Both the position numbers and the translations under genes were made by a program. From the NCBI RefSeq assembly GCF_002007565.1, contig NZ_CP015625.1, forward strand, positions 2,294,001 to 2,358,000: DNA of 64,000 bases. Reading direction: 5' to 3'. Source of the stretch: Ditibartonella choladocola. GTDB taxonomy: Bacteria > Pseudomonadota > Alphaproteobacteria > Rhizobiales > Rhizobiaceae. The notes below the pieces were generated by a model, which was not told the DNA's origin, did no database searches, and was given only the letters and a program-made list of their open reading frames with translations. Of this stretch, positions 18,000 through 26,933 are shown in pieces. The stretch's first letter is position 1; each line of letters begins with the position of its first letter.

Positions 18000-19433
18000 G
18001 ACCCCCTCAAAAAGGAAACAAAGCATGACCTTTATCAGCCTTATCTTTACAATGGTTAATCACCGAAAACTCGTCCCGACAATCTTGCTTCTAACAACCC
18101 GATTTGGACTTCACCCCCTACGTTCCCAAATATTTGCCGGTTAAGAATCAATTTCATCTTTTAACGATTTGCTATATCTTTTCAAGACATGGTAAATTTT
18201 TGGTTAAAAAAAATGCTTAATAAAAAATTTCCTGGTTTTTAACCTGCTGATTTTTCAGCATTTTTTTATGAAATAAATTCCGATAAAAATATTTAGCCGT
18301 TTTATTTCAATGAACAATCAACGAAAAGCACCGAAAATTACGAGCCAATTTTTCAACCAATAGTTCAGTTATCTGATGATTTCTCTGCTTTAAACTTGAT
18401 TAACAAAATCAACTTATTTCTGCCCGATCAAGTTGATTTTTCACATTCTTATCACATATTTTTTTAAATTCAACCATTAGTTTAGTAGAATGCAAAGAAT
18501 TCACAACATTTAATAAAAAGTCATAAAGTTAGATAAGAATATGTATTTTGTTATAAATTGATTATATTATTTTAGACTCTATTTTATAATATTTTTTTGT
18601 TAAAAATTTAATTTATTTAATATTATTTGATAATTGTCAATATTTCCTATTATAATTTTACTTATTTTTAAAACTATTATTTAAATAATATGGATATTAT
18701 AGGAGGAATTGCGCCATAAATGAATAGATAAGCTTTTATAAAACGTTGATATACTATTTTTAACTAAAAAATAGCGGGCTATCAAAGTTTTACGGATTAT
18801 AGGCGGGTGCTTTCCGGTTGTTCCTTAAAACCTGGTCACTCTATTGCACGCTGTAATTTGCTGTCCATTGTTGCTTCTTCGCCTTTTTTTTGAAAAAGGT
18901 TCGTTTTTCCTGTAATGCCAAGCATAATAATTGTTTTCATGAAAATGTGGCTCTTCTTCCTTCTGTTTTGTAAACGCAACTCTTCCTTTGACCGTTTTAT
19001 GGAACCCGTCTCATCAATGACTTATTTAATGGTTGATTTCCATTATCGTCGCCATAACGGTCGCAAACCTGTGTTTCTCGTCTCACATAAGAAAAAACGC
19101 GAATATTTTAAGCTGCAATTATCTTTCAATTCCGGCGCCAATATATCTTGAATCGGTGCTATAGCGAAGGTTGATTGGTGAACTGTCGAATTGGCATGGC
19201 AGCAGCATTATTTCCAGTCGAAAAGCTGGCCTCTACAACCCGACTTTCGGGAAAAATTTACCCGCCAGATAGATTATATCGACCGCAACAAAAATAACGA
19301 GAGACGATAAACCGGTTGAAAGCATAGGCGTTTTATTCCTGAAACCTTATAAAAGCATCGGCTTTCCTTTCCTCCGTGACCATATTTCAATACTGATTGC
19401 TTGTCTGTTTTTTGTGAACAATTTATTCATCTT
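18000..19433. other. long AT-rich upstream region, no supported gene
   Basis: About 1.4 kb. The first 780 bases, directly upstream of the first secretion operon, are extremely AT-rich with many A/T tracts and should contain the operon promoter, though no -35/-10 pair stands out. The second half is of normal composition. A 42-codon open stretch ending at about 19309 (TVELAWQQHYFQSKSWPLQP...) looks protein-like but has no start and may be a gene remnant. Confidence 0.6.
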
Positions 19434-22400
19434 TCAATGGGTGGTTTTTGCATTGAAACTATCGAACAGGCGATTTTCCGAGGCAGATTTGTTCAACATA
19501 AAAAGTGCCGTTTTGCCGTCGGTGAAAACGGTTTGAAAACCTATAACCGCTGAACGGGTTAAAAAATTCCGGTTTGTTTCTTTATCATCCTCATCATCAC
19601 GCAAAGAAGCAACAAAGTTGTTTTCATAAAGATCGGCAACGATTGTTGCAGCCTGTTTATTCAAAACATTGGTTTTGTCGCCATAATAAATACCTTTGAC
19701 ATCCACCACAACACCGCCGTCAAAATTGTCCGATTGGGAAAATGAAAGGTCGATCAGGTGGGTTGCTCCCAGATTGTTGCGATAGTTTTTCCGGATACTC
19801 ATTCGAGCCGATAATTTTCCGTCATCGGTTTTGAAATTGCCAACCAATGCCGTTTCATCAAGCGGATTATCTTTTGAATGGGGAGCGTTAAGTGACCAGC
19901 TTACAGTTGATTGCAACTTCACTTGTTTGCCCTTCTTGTCGGTAAGCAACAACAGGGCGGCTTCCGGTTTTTCTTCATTTGAACTTTGTTTGTCGGAAAA
20001 ATCATCCGGCTGAATAGTCGCGTCTGTCCGGCTTCCCCCTGTTACGTTTTTATTCGGGACCTCTTCCAATTGCGGGCGCATCACCGATATCGGATAGGAA
20101 ACCGCGCCGGTTCTGACACTCTCCTTCGGTGTCAAAACGGCTTCTTCAGCCTCTTCCCGATCATCCGCTTTTACCCGTTGTGATTGAACGGATAGCCCGT
20201 TCTTCTGCGTCTCGCTATTTTTTTTGTCGGAAAAATTCCGGTCTGTCGAGCTTTGTTCATCTTCAAAATTGCCCAAGGGAACATATTTTTGTCGCAGTAA
20301 ACCCACGACAGTTTCAGGTGAGGCCGGTTGATTGATCGCAGCCGTTTGCGCAGGGTCAGGCTTTTCATTTCTGTTTGCAGTCACGCTTTCCCCTGCTTGT
20401 TTGAACGGTTCGCCAATCGCTACAGACGGTTTTGAACGGTTGAAGAAATAGCCGCCGGCTAAAAGCAAAGAAACGAGAAAAATTGCGGCTGCAATAAAAG
20501 GTTTGTTCCATAATTTTGCATGATAGTCTTGAAAATCTTTCATGCGTGATGGCTGCTTTTCCCATCTTTTTGCACCTTTACGATCAACCGGAACTGTTGG
20601 AAAGAGATCCTGCGTGACATTTTCTTCTCCCCTATGATCGAGTTCTTCACCCCTATGATCGAGATTTCCGAAAAACGCGGTTCTGTTCTTTTCAAATGTG
20701 TCGGCAATATCGGGCGCACCTATTTCCGCAGTTTTATTTTCTGAAATTGCAGTTGTGAGTTGGTTTTTCTTATTTTCACCTTTCATTGTCGAATTGTCTT
20801 CATGTGATAATTGAAAGGCCGCCACTTCTTTATCAGTCGTTCCATTGCTTTCCGCAGTCATACGCGTTGCGGTTTTTTCTTCGGTTGCGATTTTTTCTTC
20901 GATTGCCGTTTTTTCTTCGATTGCCGTTTTTTCTTCGATTGTATGAACGTCAATATCCGCGCTTGTTTCTTCAGCATTAGAAAAGGATGGAGCGGCTTTG
21001 TTCACAGATCCGGTTGCAAATATTTTTTCATCATCAACGGCTATTTTACCGGAAGCTGCTTCGGCGGAAGTGATATATGGCTTTTCATTGTGAGTGGCAT
21101 TGGTTTTAGTGGTATCAAACGATTGTCGGACAATATCGCCTTCAGTAACGGTGCTTCGAGCCGGTTGTTCTTGCCGCGATGAAGGCTTTCCCGAAAAAGC
21201 CGGTTTTTCTTCTGACATTATTTGCTTTGAAACAGCTTTATCCGAACCTGAAACAGAACCCGAAACCGCCTTCTCATCCGGATTTCTTTTTGTTGGAAAC
21301 ACAACTGTCGCAGCACTGAAGGAAGTAACCTGCGCACTCGAAACAGAGGAAGAAATGCCGCTATTTTCTTTCACCGCAGAAGAAGGCACAGCCTCTGCCA
21401 TCACCACTGTTTCGGTTTTGAAAAAGCTCTGTTGGTGCTCCTTCCCGCGATTTTCCTGAATATTATAACGACTGCCCGCAGAATTGTCGAAAGGCTGTCG
21501 TGCATTTCTTTCGGCTTGTGCATCAACCATGGAAAAAGCGTTTTGGTTGAAGAAACTGTCGATCGAAACCGGATTGGCCGGTGTGTCGATATAGAGGGGG
21601 TAATCCTCTGCGTCAGGCCTCATTGCCCCCCTCGGTCGAGGTTTCAAAACGTCGGAAAAAACCGGCTTTTCTTTCCTGTCACTGTTTTCTCTATCAGCCC
21701 TGTTTGTTCTGTCATCGCTGTTTGTTCTGTCATCCTTGTTGCTTCTATCGGGTGTTTGTCCTGCCTCTAACCTTTGTTGTTCTCCAACACTCTTATTTTG
21801 TTCGTCAAACTTCTGTCTTGCTCCGGCATGATGTGCGGCTTCGCTCATTCTGTCGCCGGTCGACAAAGGAGCTTCTGAACGGCGAAAAACACCGGTTGGC
21901 GCTGGCATTTCATTTGCCGGTTTTTCGATAAAGACTGTTTGCTGTTTTTCGCTGTAACCGGTTTGTGTTGTTGCGCGATTTTCCGGTTCTGCTCCATCAG
22001 GCATTGGCAAAACAGAGACCTCTTCTTCTATAGTTCCAACAACAGGTTCAACGCCTTGTCTTTGCAACTCACTAAAAAACTTTTTGCCGGATTGGTCTTC
22101 GGCACCTATATGCATTTGCTGCTGCCTACCCCTATTCTCTTTATCGGGATTGTGTTGCTCTTGCTCCGATTTCCCGTGAACAACATTCTCATCGGGCTGC
22201 GTAAAAACCGGTAACACTTCATCATCACGTTCCGGCAAACGGGTCTCGCTATCCATTTCCGGCTTTTTGCTTTCAACCATGGAATTGATAATCAATACCG
22301 GCTCGTTCTTCTGCCGGGCATGAGTTGCAACTTCCGCAGTTTCTTCGGCTATATTTTTTGAAAGCTTGTCGAACTCGTCTTCCAGACCTTCTATTAAGGG

Positions 22401-23000
22401 GTCGATTGGCGCGTTACTTGAATTGGTGCCGAGAGGCTCGACCGTGCTACCCCTATCGTTATTCATCGCTGAAGCGTGAAGATTATCGCCTTTGTTTTCC
22501 GTTTTATCTGCAATATCTGCTCCGTTATGGATGGTTCTATCGCGTGAAGCTTGCAGATTATATTTCTGTTCATGGAGCGCGTTAATTTCGTCGTCGCTCT
22601 CAAGTGCGGATGGTTGCTCTTTCATACCGACCTGTTCAAGCTTCTTCACATCTATCCGGCTTTCTGTTAACGGGCGCAATTTCGCCATATCAATAGCGAC
22701 ATCCTGTTTCGTGCCAAAATAATCCGGCAAATAGGCGTGATAGGCAAAATGGCAGCTTACATTCTCTTGGCTAAGCTCGAAAAATTCCGGTTCCAGCACA
22801 TAAAAAGACTCCACTTCACAAATCGCTGCTTCGAGTTGCAACAGATAGGAGCGCTGAACCAGTTCCGGCGCATCCATTTCATCAAGTTTGGATTTGATTG
22901 CAGAACGCGCTTTCTCATAGATATGCTGACGCACTTCCGAGGTCGGCTTCAAATTTTGCTTTTCTATCGACTTCTTGAGAAGTTCTGCAATATTGACCAT
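19434..23000 (-). CDS. conserved Rhizobiales inner-membrane protein of unknown function, with expanded low-complexity middle
   Basis: A 1188-aa protein matching the layout of a conserved, uncharacterised Rhizobiales family. The N-terminal segment is IYEKARSAIKSKL...LLQLEAAICEVE (about 27-64). A very long acidic, Glu/Lys/Asn/Ser-rich disordered cytoplasmic region spans roughly 110-830. A single membrane helix follows at about 833-855 (FIAAAIFLVSLLLAGGYFF). The C-terminal periplasmic domain contains AALLLLTDKKGK, SWSLN, MSIRKN, LIDLSFSQSDNFDGG and FQTVFTDGKTALFMLNK. I recognise this C-terminal order from Rhizobium/Brucella hypothetical proteins but know no function. The disordered part contains internal 18-bp DNA repeats (20867-20938 and 21691-21744). 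It lies 325 bp downstream of the second HlyD gene, so co-transcription is uncertain. Confidence 0.75.
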   Translation of the reverse strand: MVNIAELLKKSIEKQNLKPTSEVRQHIYEKARSAIKSKLDEMDAPELVQRSYLLQLEAAICEVESFYVLEPEFFELSQENVSCHFAYHAYLPDYFGTKQDVAIDMAKLRPLTESRIDVKKLEQVGMKEQPSALESDDEINALHEQKYNLQASRDRTIHNGADIADKTENKGDNLHASAMNNDRGSTVEPLGTNSSNAPIDPLIEGLEDEFDKLSKNIAEETAEVATHARQKNEPVLIINSMVESKKPEMDSETRLPERDDEVLPVFTQPDENVVHGKSEQEQHNPDKENRGRQQQMHIGAEDQSGKKFFSELQRQGVEPVVGTIEEEVSVLPMPDGAEPENRATTQTGYSEKQQTVFIEKPANEMPAPTGVFRRSEAPLSTGDRMSEAAHHAGARQKFDEQNKSVGEQQRLEAGQTPDRSNKDDRTNSDDRTNRADRENSDRKEKPVFSDVLKPRPRGAMRPDAEDYPLYIDTPANPVSIDSFFNQNAFSMVDAQAERNARQPFDNSAGSRYNIQENRGKEHQQSFFKTETVVMAEAVPSSAVKENSGISSSVSSAQVTSFSAATVVFPTKRNPDEKAVSGSVSGSDKAVSKQIMSEEKPAFSGKPSSRQEQPARSTVTEGDIVRQSFDTTKTNATHNEKPYITSAEAASGKIAVDDEKIFATGSVNKAAPSFSNAEETSADIDVHTIEEKTAIEEKTAIEEKIATEEKTATRMTAESNGTTDKEVAAFQLSHEDNSTMKGENKKNQLTTAISENKTAEIGAPDIADTFEKNRTAFFGNLDHRGEELDHRGEENVTQDLFPTVPVDRKGAKRWEKQPSRMKDFQDYHAKLWNKPFIAAAIFLVSLLLAGGYFFNRSKPSVAIGEPFKQAGESVTANRNEKPDPAQTAAINQPASPETVVGLLRQKYVPLGNFEDEQSSTDRNFSDKKNSETQKNGLSVQSQRVKADDREEAEEAVLTPKESVRTGAVSYPISVMRPQLEEVPNKNVTGGSRTDATIQPDDFSDKQSSNEEKPEAALLLLTDKKGKQVKLQSTVSWSLNAPHSKDNPLDETALVGNFKTDDGKLSARMSIRKNYRNNLGATHLIDLSFSQSDNFDGGVVVDVKGIYYGDKTNVLNKQAATIVADLYENNFVASLRDDEDDKETNRNFLTRSAVIGFQTVFTDGKTALFMLNKSASENRLFDSFNAKTTH
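20867..20938. repeat. 18-bp in-frame tandem repeat, 4 copies
   Basis: Four units of TTGCCGTTTTTTCTTCGA (first two slightly diverged) lie inside the low-complexity region of the conserved membrane-protein gene and encode a repeated EEKTAI hexapeptide. Being a multiple of three, copy changes would alter length without frameshift. A second in-frame 18-bp array (three copies, DRTNxD) is at 21691-21744. Confidence 0.85.
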
Positions 23001-23241
23001 TCTTTACGCTCAAACCTTATTCAACATGTTTCGTTTAACCTGTAATAATTTTGTGTAAATAAAATATCATTTATATTTTTATTTAAATAATTAAAAACTA
23101 TCGATTATAATTTTCATTTTATTTTTGTTTTCATTATTTAAATATTTTATATTCTATAAACTAAATTACTTTACTTGCTTTTACTTCTTTAAAACTGGAC
23201 AAAAACGAAGAGTGTTGCACACAATAAAACCGCAAAATGCC

Positions 23242-23292
23242 GATTTTTCCCGTTCAATGATTTTTCCCGTTCAACGATTTTTCCCGTTCAAT
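23242..23292. repeat. 17-bp tandem repeat, 3 copies
   Basis: Three exact-length units GATTTTTCCCGTTCAAT (middle copy ends in C) in the 325-bp gap between the HlyD gene and the conserved membrane-protein gene, about 240 bp upstream of the latter. The remaining gap (23001-23200) is AT-rich and holds no gene. Confidence 0.85.
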
Positions 23293-23325
23293 GATTTTGC
23301 CATTCGTTATATTCCGATCTGTTTT

Positions 23326-24495
23326 CTAGCGTTCCCGCAGTGCCTCCTTCGCCCGATTGAGCGGCTTGATAAGATAATCAAGAACGGTTTTTTCACCCGT
23401 GCTGATTTCGGCAGTTGCCACCATTCCCGGAATAATCTGGTGTTTTTTTCCATCTTTGGTTTCAAGGTAGCTGTGATCGGTCAATATATAAGCGCGATAG
23501 TAATAAACGCGCTTGTCGACATCGTCCTCGATTGAATCGGGTGAAACCATTTGCACATGCCCCGGCAACGAGCCATAGATTGCTGAATCATAGGCTGTTA
23601 TTTTGACATTTGCTTTCTGGTCTTTGTGAATAAAGGCAATGTCACGCGGATTCAATTTGGCTTCGATAAGAAGCTGGTCGCCCAAAGGTACAATTTCCAT
23701 GAGCGTGCCACCGGGCGCAACAACACCACCGATGGTGGTTACCCGAATATCTTTGACAATACCATTTGTCGGCGAGCGGATAACGGTGCGCGTCAGTTGA
23801 TCGGCCAGTCCTTCCCTTGTTTTCAACAACGGCTCAAGATCGGCCATGGTTTTTGTATAATCGCCGCGCAAGGCGACATAATATTCGTTTTTTGTGGCAG
23901 CAAGTCGTGAAGAAAGTTCGGCTGCATTCTGTTGAAGCTTCAAGACTTCCACTTCGCTGGCGGCTCCGGTTTTAAGAAGCGGTTTGGCGATTTCGACTTC
24001 GTTCTGGGCAAGTTTCAATTGTTCTGTGAGGTTGAGAACATTTTCCTTGAAAGCCTGACGATTGGTGTAAAAAAGTTCTGTCTCGCGATCAATCACTTCC
24101 TTTTTGTCGCTTATATCTTCAGGATAATCGACTTTTTCCTGATTGTTCATTTCAGCGTCAAGGCGTGCAGCACGCGCTTTGAGAGCAACAATTTTGGCAA
24201 GTGTTTCATCAACATTGGACTTTGCTTTGGCAGGGTCGAGTGAAGCGAGAATTTGTCCTTCTTTGACTTCATCACCTTCCCTCACCATCAATTCGGCAAG
24301 AATACCGCCTTCCAGATTCTGGATAATCTGGCCTTTTGAAGCGGGCATCACTTTGCCTTCGCCGATAGCCACTTCGTTCAACACCGCGAAATAAGACCAG
24401 ACAATGAAAATGCAAATCATCGCAATGATAATCCACAGAATAGCCCGTGCGCGCTGGTTGACGCCGTGAATTTTCACAAGTGAATCGACATTCAT
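23326..24495 (-). CDS. HlyD/LapC-family periplasmic adaptor, second secretion system
   Basis: Membrane fusion protein of 389 aa. One membrane helix lies at about 18-40, followed by the lipoyl half-motif GQIIQNLEGGILAELMV, a coiled-coil hairpin (about 90-230), the second half-motif VIRSPTNGIVKDIRV, and the C-terminal signature IPGMVATAEISTGEKTVLDYLIKPL found in HlyD, LapC and related adaptors. The start codon overlaps the stop of the upstream ABC gene as ATGA, so the two are translationally coupled. It should bridge the ABC exporter encoded at 24492-26717 and the TolC protein encoded at 26934-28493 for export of the giant adhesin. Confidence 0.94.
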   Translation of the reverse strand: MNVDSLVKIHGVNQRARAILWIIIAMICIFIVWSYFAVLNEVAIGEGKVMPASKGQIIQNLEGGILAELMVREGDEVKEGQILASLDPAKAKSNVDETLAKIVALKARAARLDAEMNNQEKVDYPEDISDKKEVIDRETELFYTNRQAFKENVLNLTEQLKLAQNEVEIAKPLLKTGAASEVEVLKLQQNAAELSSRLAATKNEYYVALRGDYTKTMADLEPLLKTREGLADQLTRTVIRSPTNGIVKDIRVTTIGGVVAPGGTLMEIVPLGDQLLIEAKLNPRDIAFIHKDQKANVKITAYDSAIYGSLPGHVQMVSPDSIEDDVDKRVYYYRAYILTDHSYLETKDGKKHQIIPGMVATAEISTGEKTVLDYLIKPLNRAKEALRER

Positions 24496-26717
24496 TGCTG
24501 TACTTTCTGTTTCATCCGCAAAGACGTTTCCGCCGCTTCCGGCTTCACCGGATGGATACCCAATATTTCATCTTTCGGGCCGTCGCGGACAATCCTGCCA
24601 TTGTCGACAACAATAATGCGATCAACGAGCTGCAAAACCGGATAACGATGGGTGGCAACAATCAATGTTCTCTCGCCAAGCCATGACTGCATCCGGTTCA
24701 ACACGGCAATTTCTGTTGCTTCGTCCAGTGAAGCTGTCGGCTCGTCGAGAAGCACAATGCGGGGAGAGCGCAGAAAAAGCCGCGCCAACATCAATGTTTG
24801 TTTTTGCCCGCCCGACAGGCCGACACCGCTTTCACGAAGCTTCAGATCAAGCCCGTGCGGCTGGTTGAGAAGAAGATGATCGGCCGAGGATAAACGCATC
24901 GCCGCAAGAATCTGTTCGTCGCTTGCCAGAGGATTGGCCGCAAGAAGATTGTCGCGCAAGGTTCCGTAAAACAGGCTCGATTCCTGAAACATTGCACCAA
25001 CATCACGACGCACATCGGCAATGTCGATCATGCCGATCGGCGTGCCATCAAGCAAAACGCGCCCCTGCACGGGTGCAGAAAGACCGGCAAACAAACGAAG
25101 TAATGTCGATTTACCGGCGCCGACACGGCCGAGAATGGCAATTTTTTCACCGGCACGAATATCGAGCTTGGGGATTATCAAAGCCGGTTTTTCCTGCGGG
25201 CCATAAAGATAGACGAGGTCCTGCATCTGGTACTGACCGGTCAAAACCGGCTTATGGTAATAATCCTTGTCGCTATCGTGATCGACGGGCAAAGTAAGGA
25301 GCCCGTCCAATCCCCTTTTTCCCACTCTTGCATTTTGCAACTTGCTCAAGATTGCCGGAATTTGGGCAAGCGGCGCAATGGTGCGGCTGGTTAGAATTGA
25401 ACAGGCAAGAACAGCACCGAAAGAGAGCTTGGCATCAAGAATGCCATAAACGCCGGCAATAACCACACCGACATAGGCGATCTGCTGCATCGTTTGGGAA
25501 AAATTCATCAGCATGGAAGCAATTTCGCGCTGTTTCAGGCCGATTTTACTGCTGACCTTGTTGACTTCATCCCAGAGGCGGCGGAACCGCGGTTCTGCCT
25601 GCAACAATTTGATGTCTTCCGCCCGATAGATCGACTCCATCAAAATGGCATTGCGCATGGCCGATTCTTCCAACCCCTGACCGGAAAGCTTGGCCAGCGG
25701 AAATTGTGCAATAATTCCGGGCAGAACAATGAAAGGAATGGCGGCGACGGGAACCAGAACGATTGCACCGCCGATGAGCCAGATGATGAAAAGAAAGGAC
25801 ACGACAAACGGCAGGTCGATAAGAACGCCCAAAGTGCTCGATGTCAAAAGCTCGCGCATCTGGTCGAGATCGCGCAATTGCGAGATCAATGTTCCCGGTG
25901 ACCTTGGCCTCGCATCATTGCGGATATTCAAAACGCGGGCAAAAAACATGGCTGACAATTTGAGGTCGGCCTGTTTGCCGAAATGATCGGTCACAGCCAC
26001 ACGGGTTGTCTTTAAAACAAATTCGAGAAGCAGGGCGAGAGCAACACCGGAAGCGAGAACCCATAATGTATTGGTGGAACGCCCCGGCACCACCCGATCC
26101 CAAACCTGCATGGCAAAAAGCGACGTGCCGATTGCAAGCAGATTGCCAACAAGCGAGCCAAGCCCCAATTGTAGAAATATTGGCCAATTGCTCACAAACA
26201 GCCCTTTGAACCACGACTTCGGTTTTTTTTGCAAATATTCGTCAAGCCGGTCATCGTGGGCAGCCAGATGGCGTTCGACAAGCAGCAATCTGATTTTGTC
26301 GCCTTTGGCAATTTCAGAAAATGGCACACGTTTTTCAAATGCGGCATTATTGACCACAAAATGGATAATGGCGGTGTTTTTGTCGCGCCCTGTCAAAAGC
26401 CCCAGAGTGCCATCAACCTGTATAACGGCCGGTAGCATCACTGACGATATTTCACCGGCACTCACTTCGACAAAAGTTGCCGCAAGTCCGGATGCTAGCG
26501 CAACATCAATAATCGATTGTTCGGTGGCCTCTCTTCCGCTCCATTTGGCGGCATTTCTAACAAGTTCGTCGGATACCGGAATATCAAGTTGGCGGGCTGC
26601 CAATAATAGAATATCGACCCATTTGGCAATAAGTGAGGCGGCGTCGATCTGTTCAAATCCGGCGTCCTGGCTTTTCGCAATACCGGCAGTTTTTCGGGCT
26701 TCGCGCGGGGTGTTCAC
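24492..26717 (-). CDS. type I secretion ABC exporter with C39-like domain (LapB-type), second system
   Basis: ABC exporter of 741 aa. Residues 25-150 form a C39-peptidase-like domain without the catalytic cysteine, as in transporters of RTX and Bap-type adhesins. The membrane domain spans about 180-450. The nucleotide-binding domain is complete: Walker A GRVGAGKST (530-538), signature LSGGQ (634-638), Walker B VLLDEP (655-660) and H-loop histidine 690. I use the GTG at 26717, preceded by AGGAAGGGGAA; the frame stays open upstream for ~40 codons of Glu/Arg-rich sequence but has no start codon. Coupled to the HlyD gene by an ATGA overlap. Likely exporter of the 6064-aa adhesin. Confidence 0.94.
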   Translation of the reverse strand: MNTPREARKTAGIAKSQDAGFEQIDAASLIAKWVDILLLAARQLDIPVSDELVRNAAKWSGREATEQSIIDVALASGLAATFVEVSAGEISSVMLPAVIQVDGTLGLLTGRDKNTAIIHFVVNNAAFEKRVPFSEIAKGDKIRLLLVERHLAAHDDRLDEYLQKKPKSWFKGLFVSNWPIFLQLGLGSLVGNLLAIGTSLFAMQVWDRVVPGRSTNTLWVLASGVALALLLEFVLKTTRVAVTDHFGKQADLKLSAMFFARVLNIRNDARPRSPGTLISQLRDLDQMRELLTSSTLGVLIDLPFVVSFLFIIWLIGGAIVLVPVAAIPFIVLPGIIAQFPLAKLSGQGLEESAMRNAILMESIYRAEDIKLLQAEPRFRRLWDEVNKVSSKIGLKQREIASMLMNFSQTMQQIAYVGVVIAGVYGILDAKLSFGAVLACSILTSRTIAPLAQIPAILSKLQNARVGKRGLDGLLTLPVDHDSDKDYYHKPVLTGQYQMQDLVYLYGPQEKPALIIPKLDIRAGEKIAILGRVGAGKSTLLRLFAGLSAPVQGRVLLDGTPIGMIDIADVRRDVGAMFQESSLFYGTLRDNLLAANPLASDEQILAAMRLSSADHLLLNQPHGLDLKLRESGVGLSGGQKQTLMLARLFLRSPRIVLLDEPTASLDEATEIAVLNRMQSWLGERTLIVATHRYPVLQLVDRIIVVDNGRIVRDGPKDEILGIHPVKPEAAETSLRMKQKVQQ

Positions 26718-26839
26718 TTCCCCTTCCTGTCGGGTTTCCTTTTGCGGTTCGTGTTCCGCTCGTGCTTCCTTTCGCGGCTCGCGTTCCGGAGCTTCCGGAT
26801 TATTTAATGGCGAGGATCCCCCGCCTGCGGCCGGTTCGG

Positions 26840-26872
26840 AACCGGTTCATTACCGGTTGCTTTTTTATTTTT
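26840..26872 (+). terminator. terminator-like hairpin on the plus strand
   Basis: AACCGGT, loop TCATT, ACCGGTT, then GC and a T-rich run (TTTTTTATTTTT) on the plus strand. It lies between two minus-strand genes and has no plus-strand gene before it, so it would only act on antisense transcription. The stem is only 7 bp. Confidence 0.35.
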
Positions 26873-26933
26873 CTTGCCCGAAGGAAACGAAATGCGATTT
26901 GAAATGATTTCCAAACTTGACATGGTGATACTT

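Noticed and set aside
18915..19151. 78-codon plus-strand frame in the gap between the secretion loci
   Set aside because: No ribosome-binding site, no family resemblance, low-quality composition.
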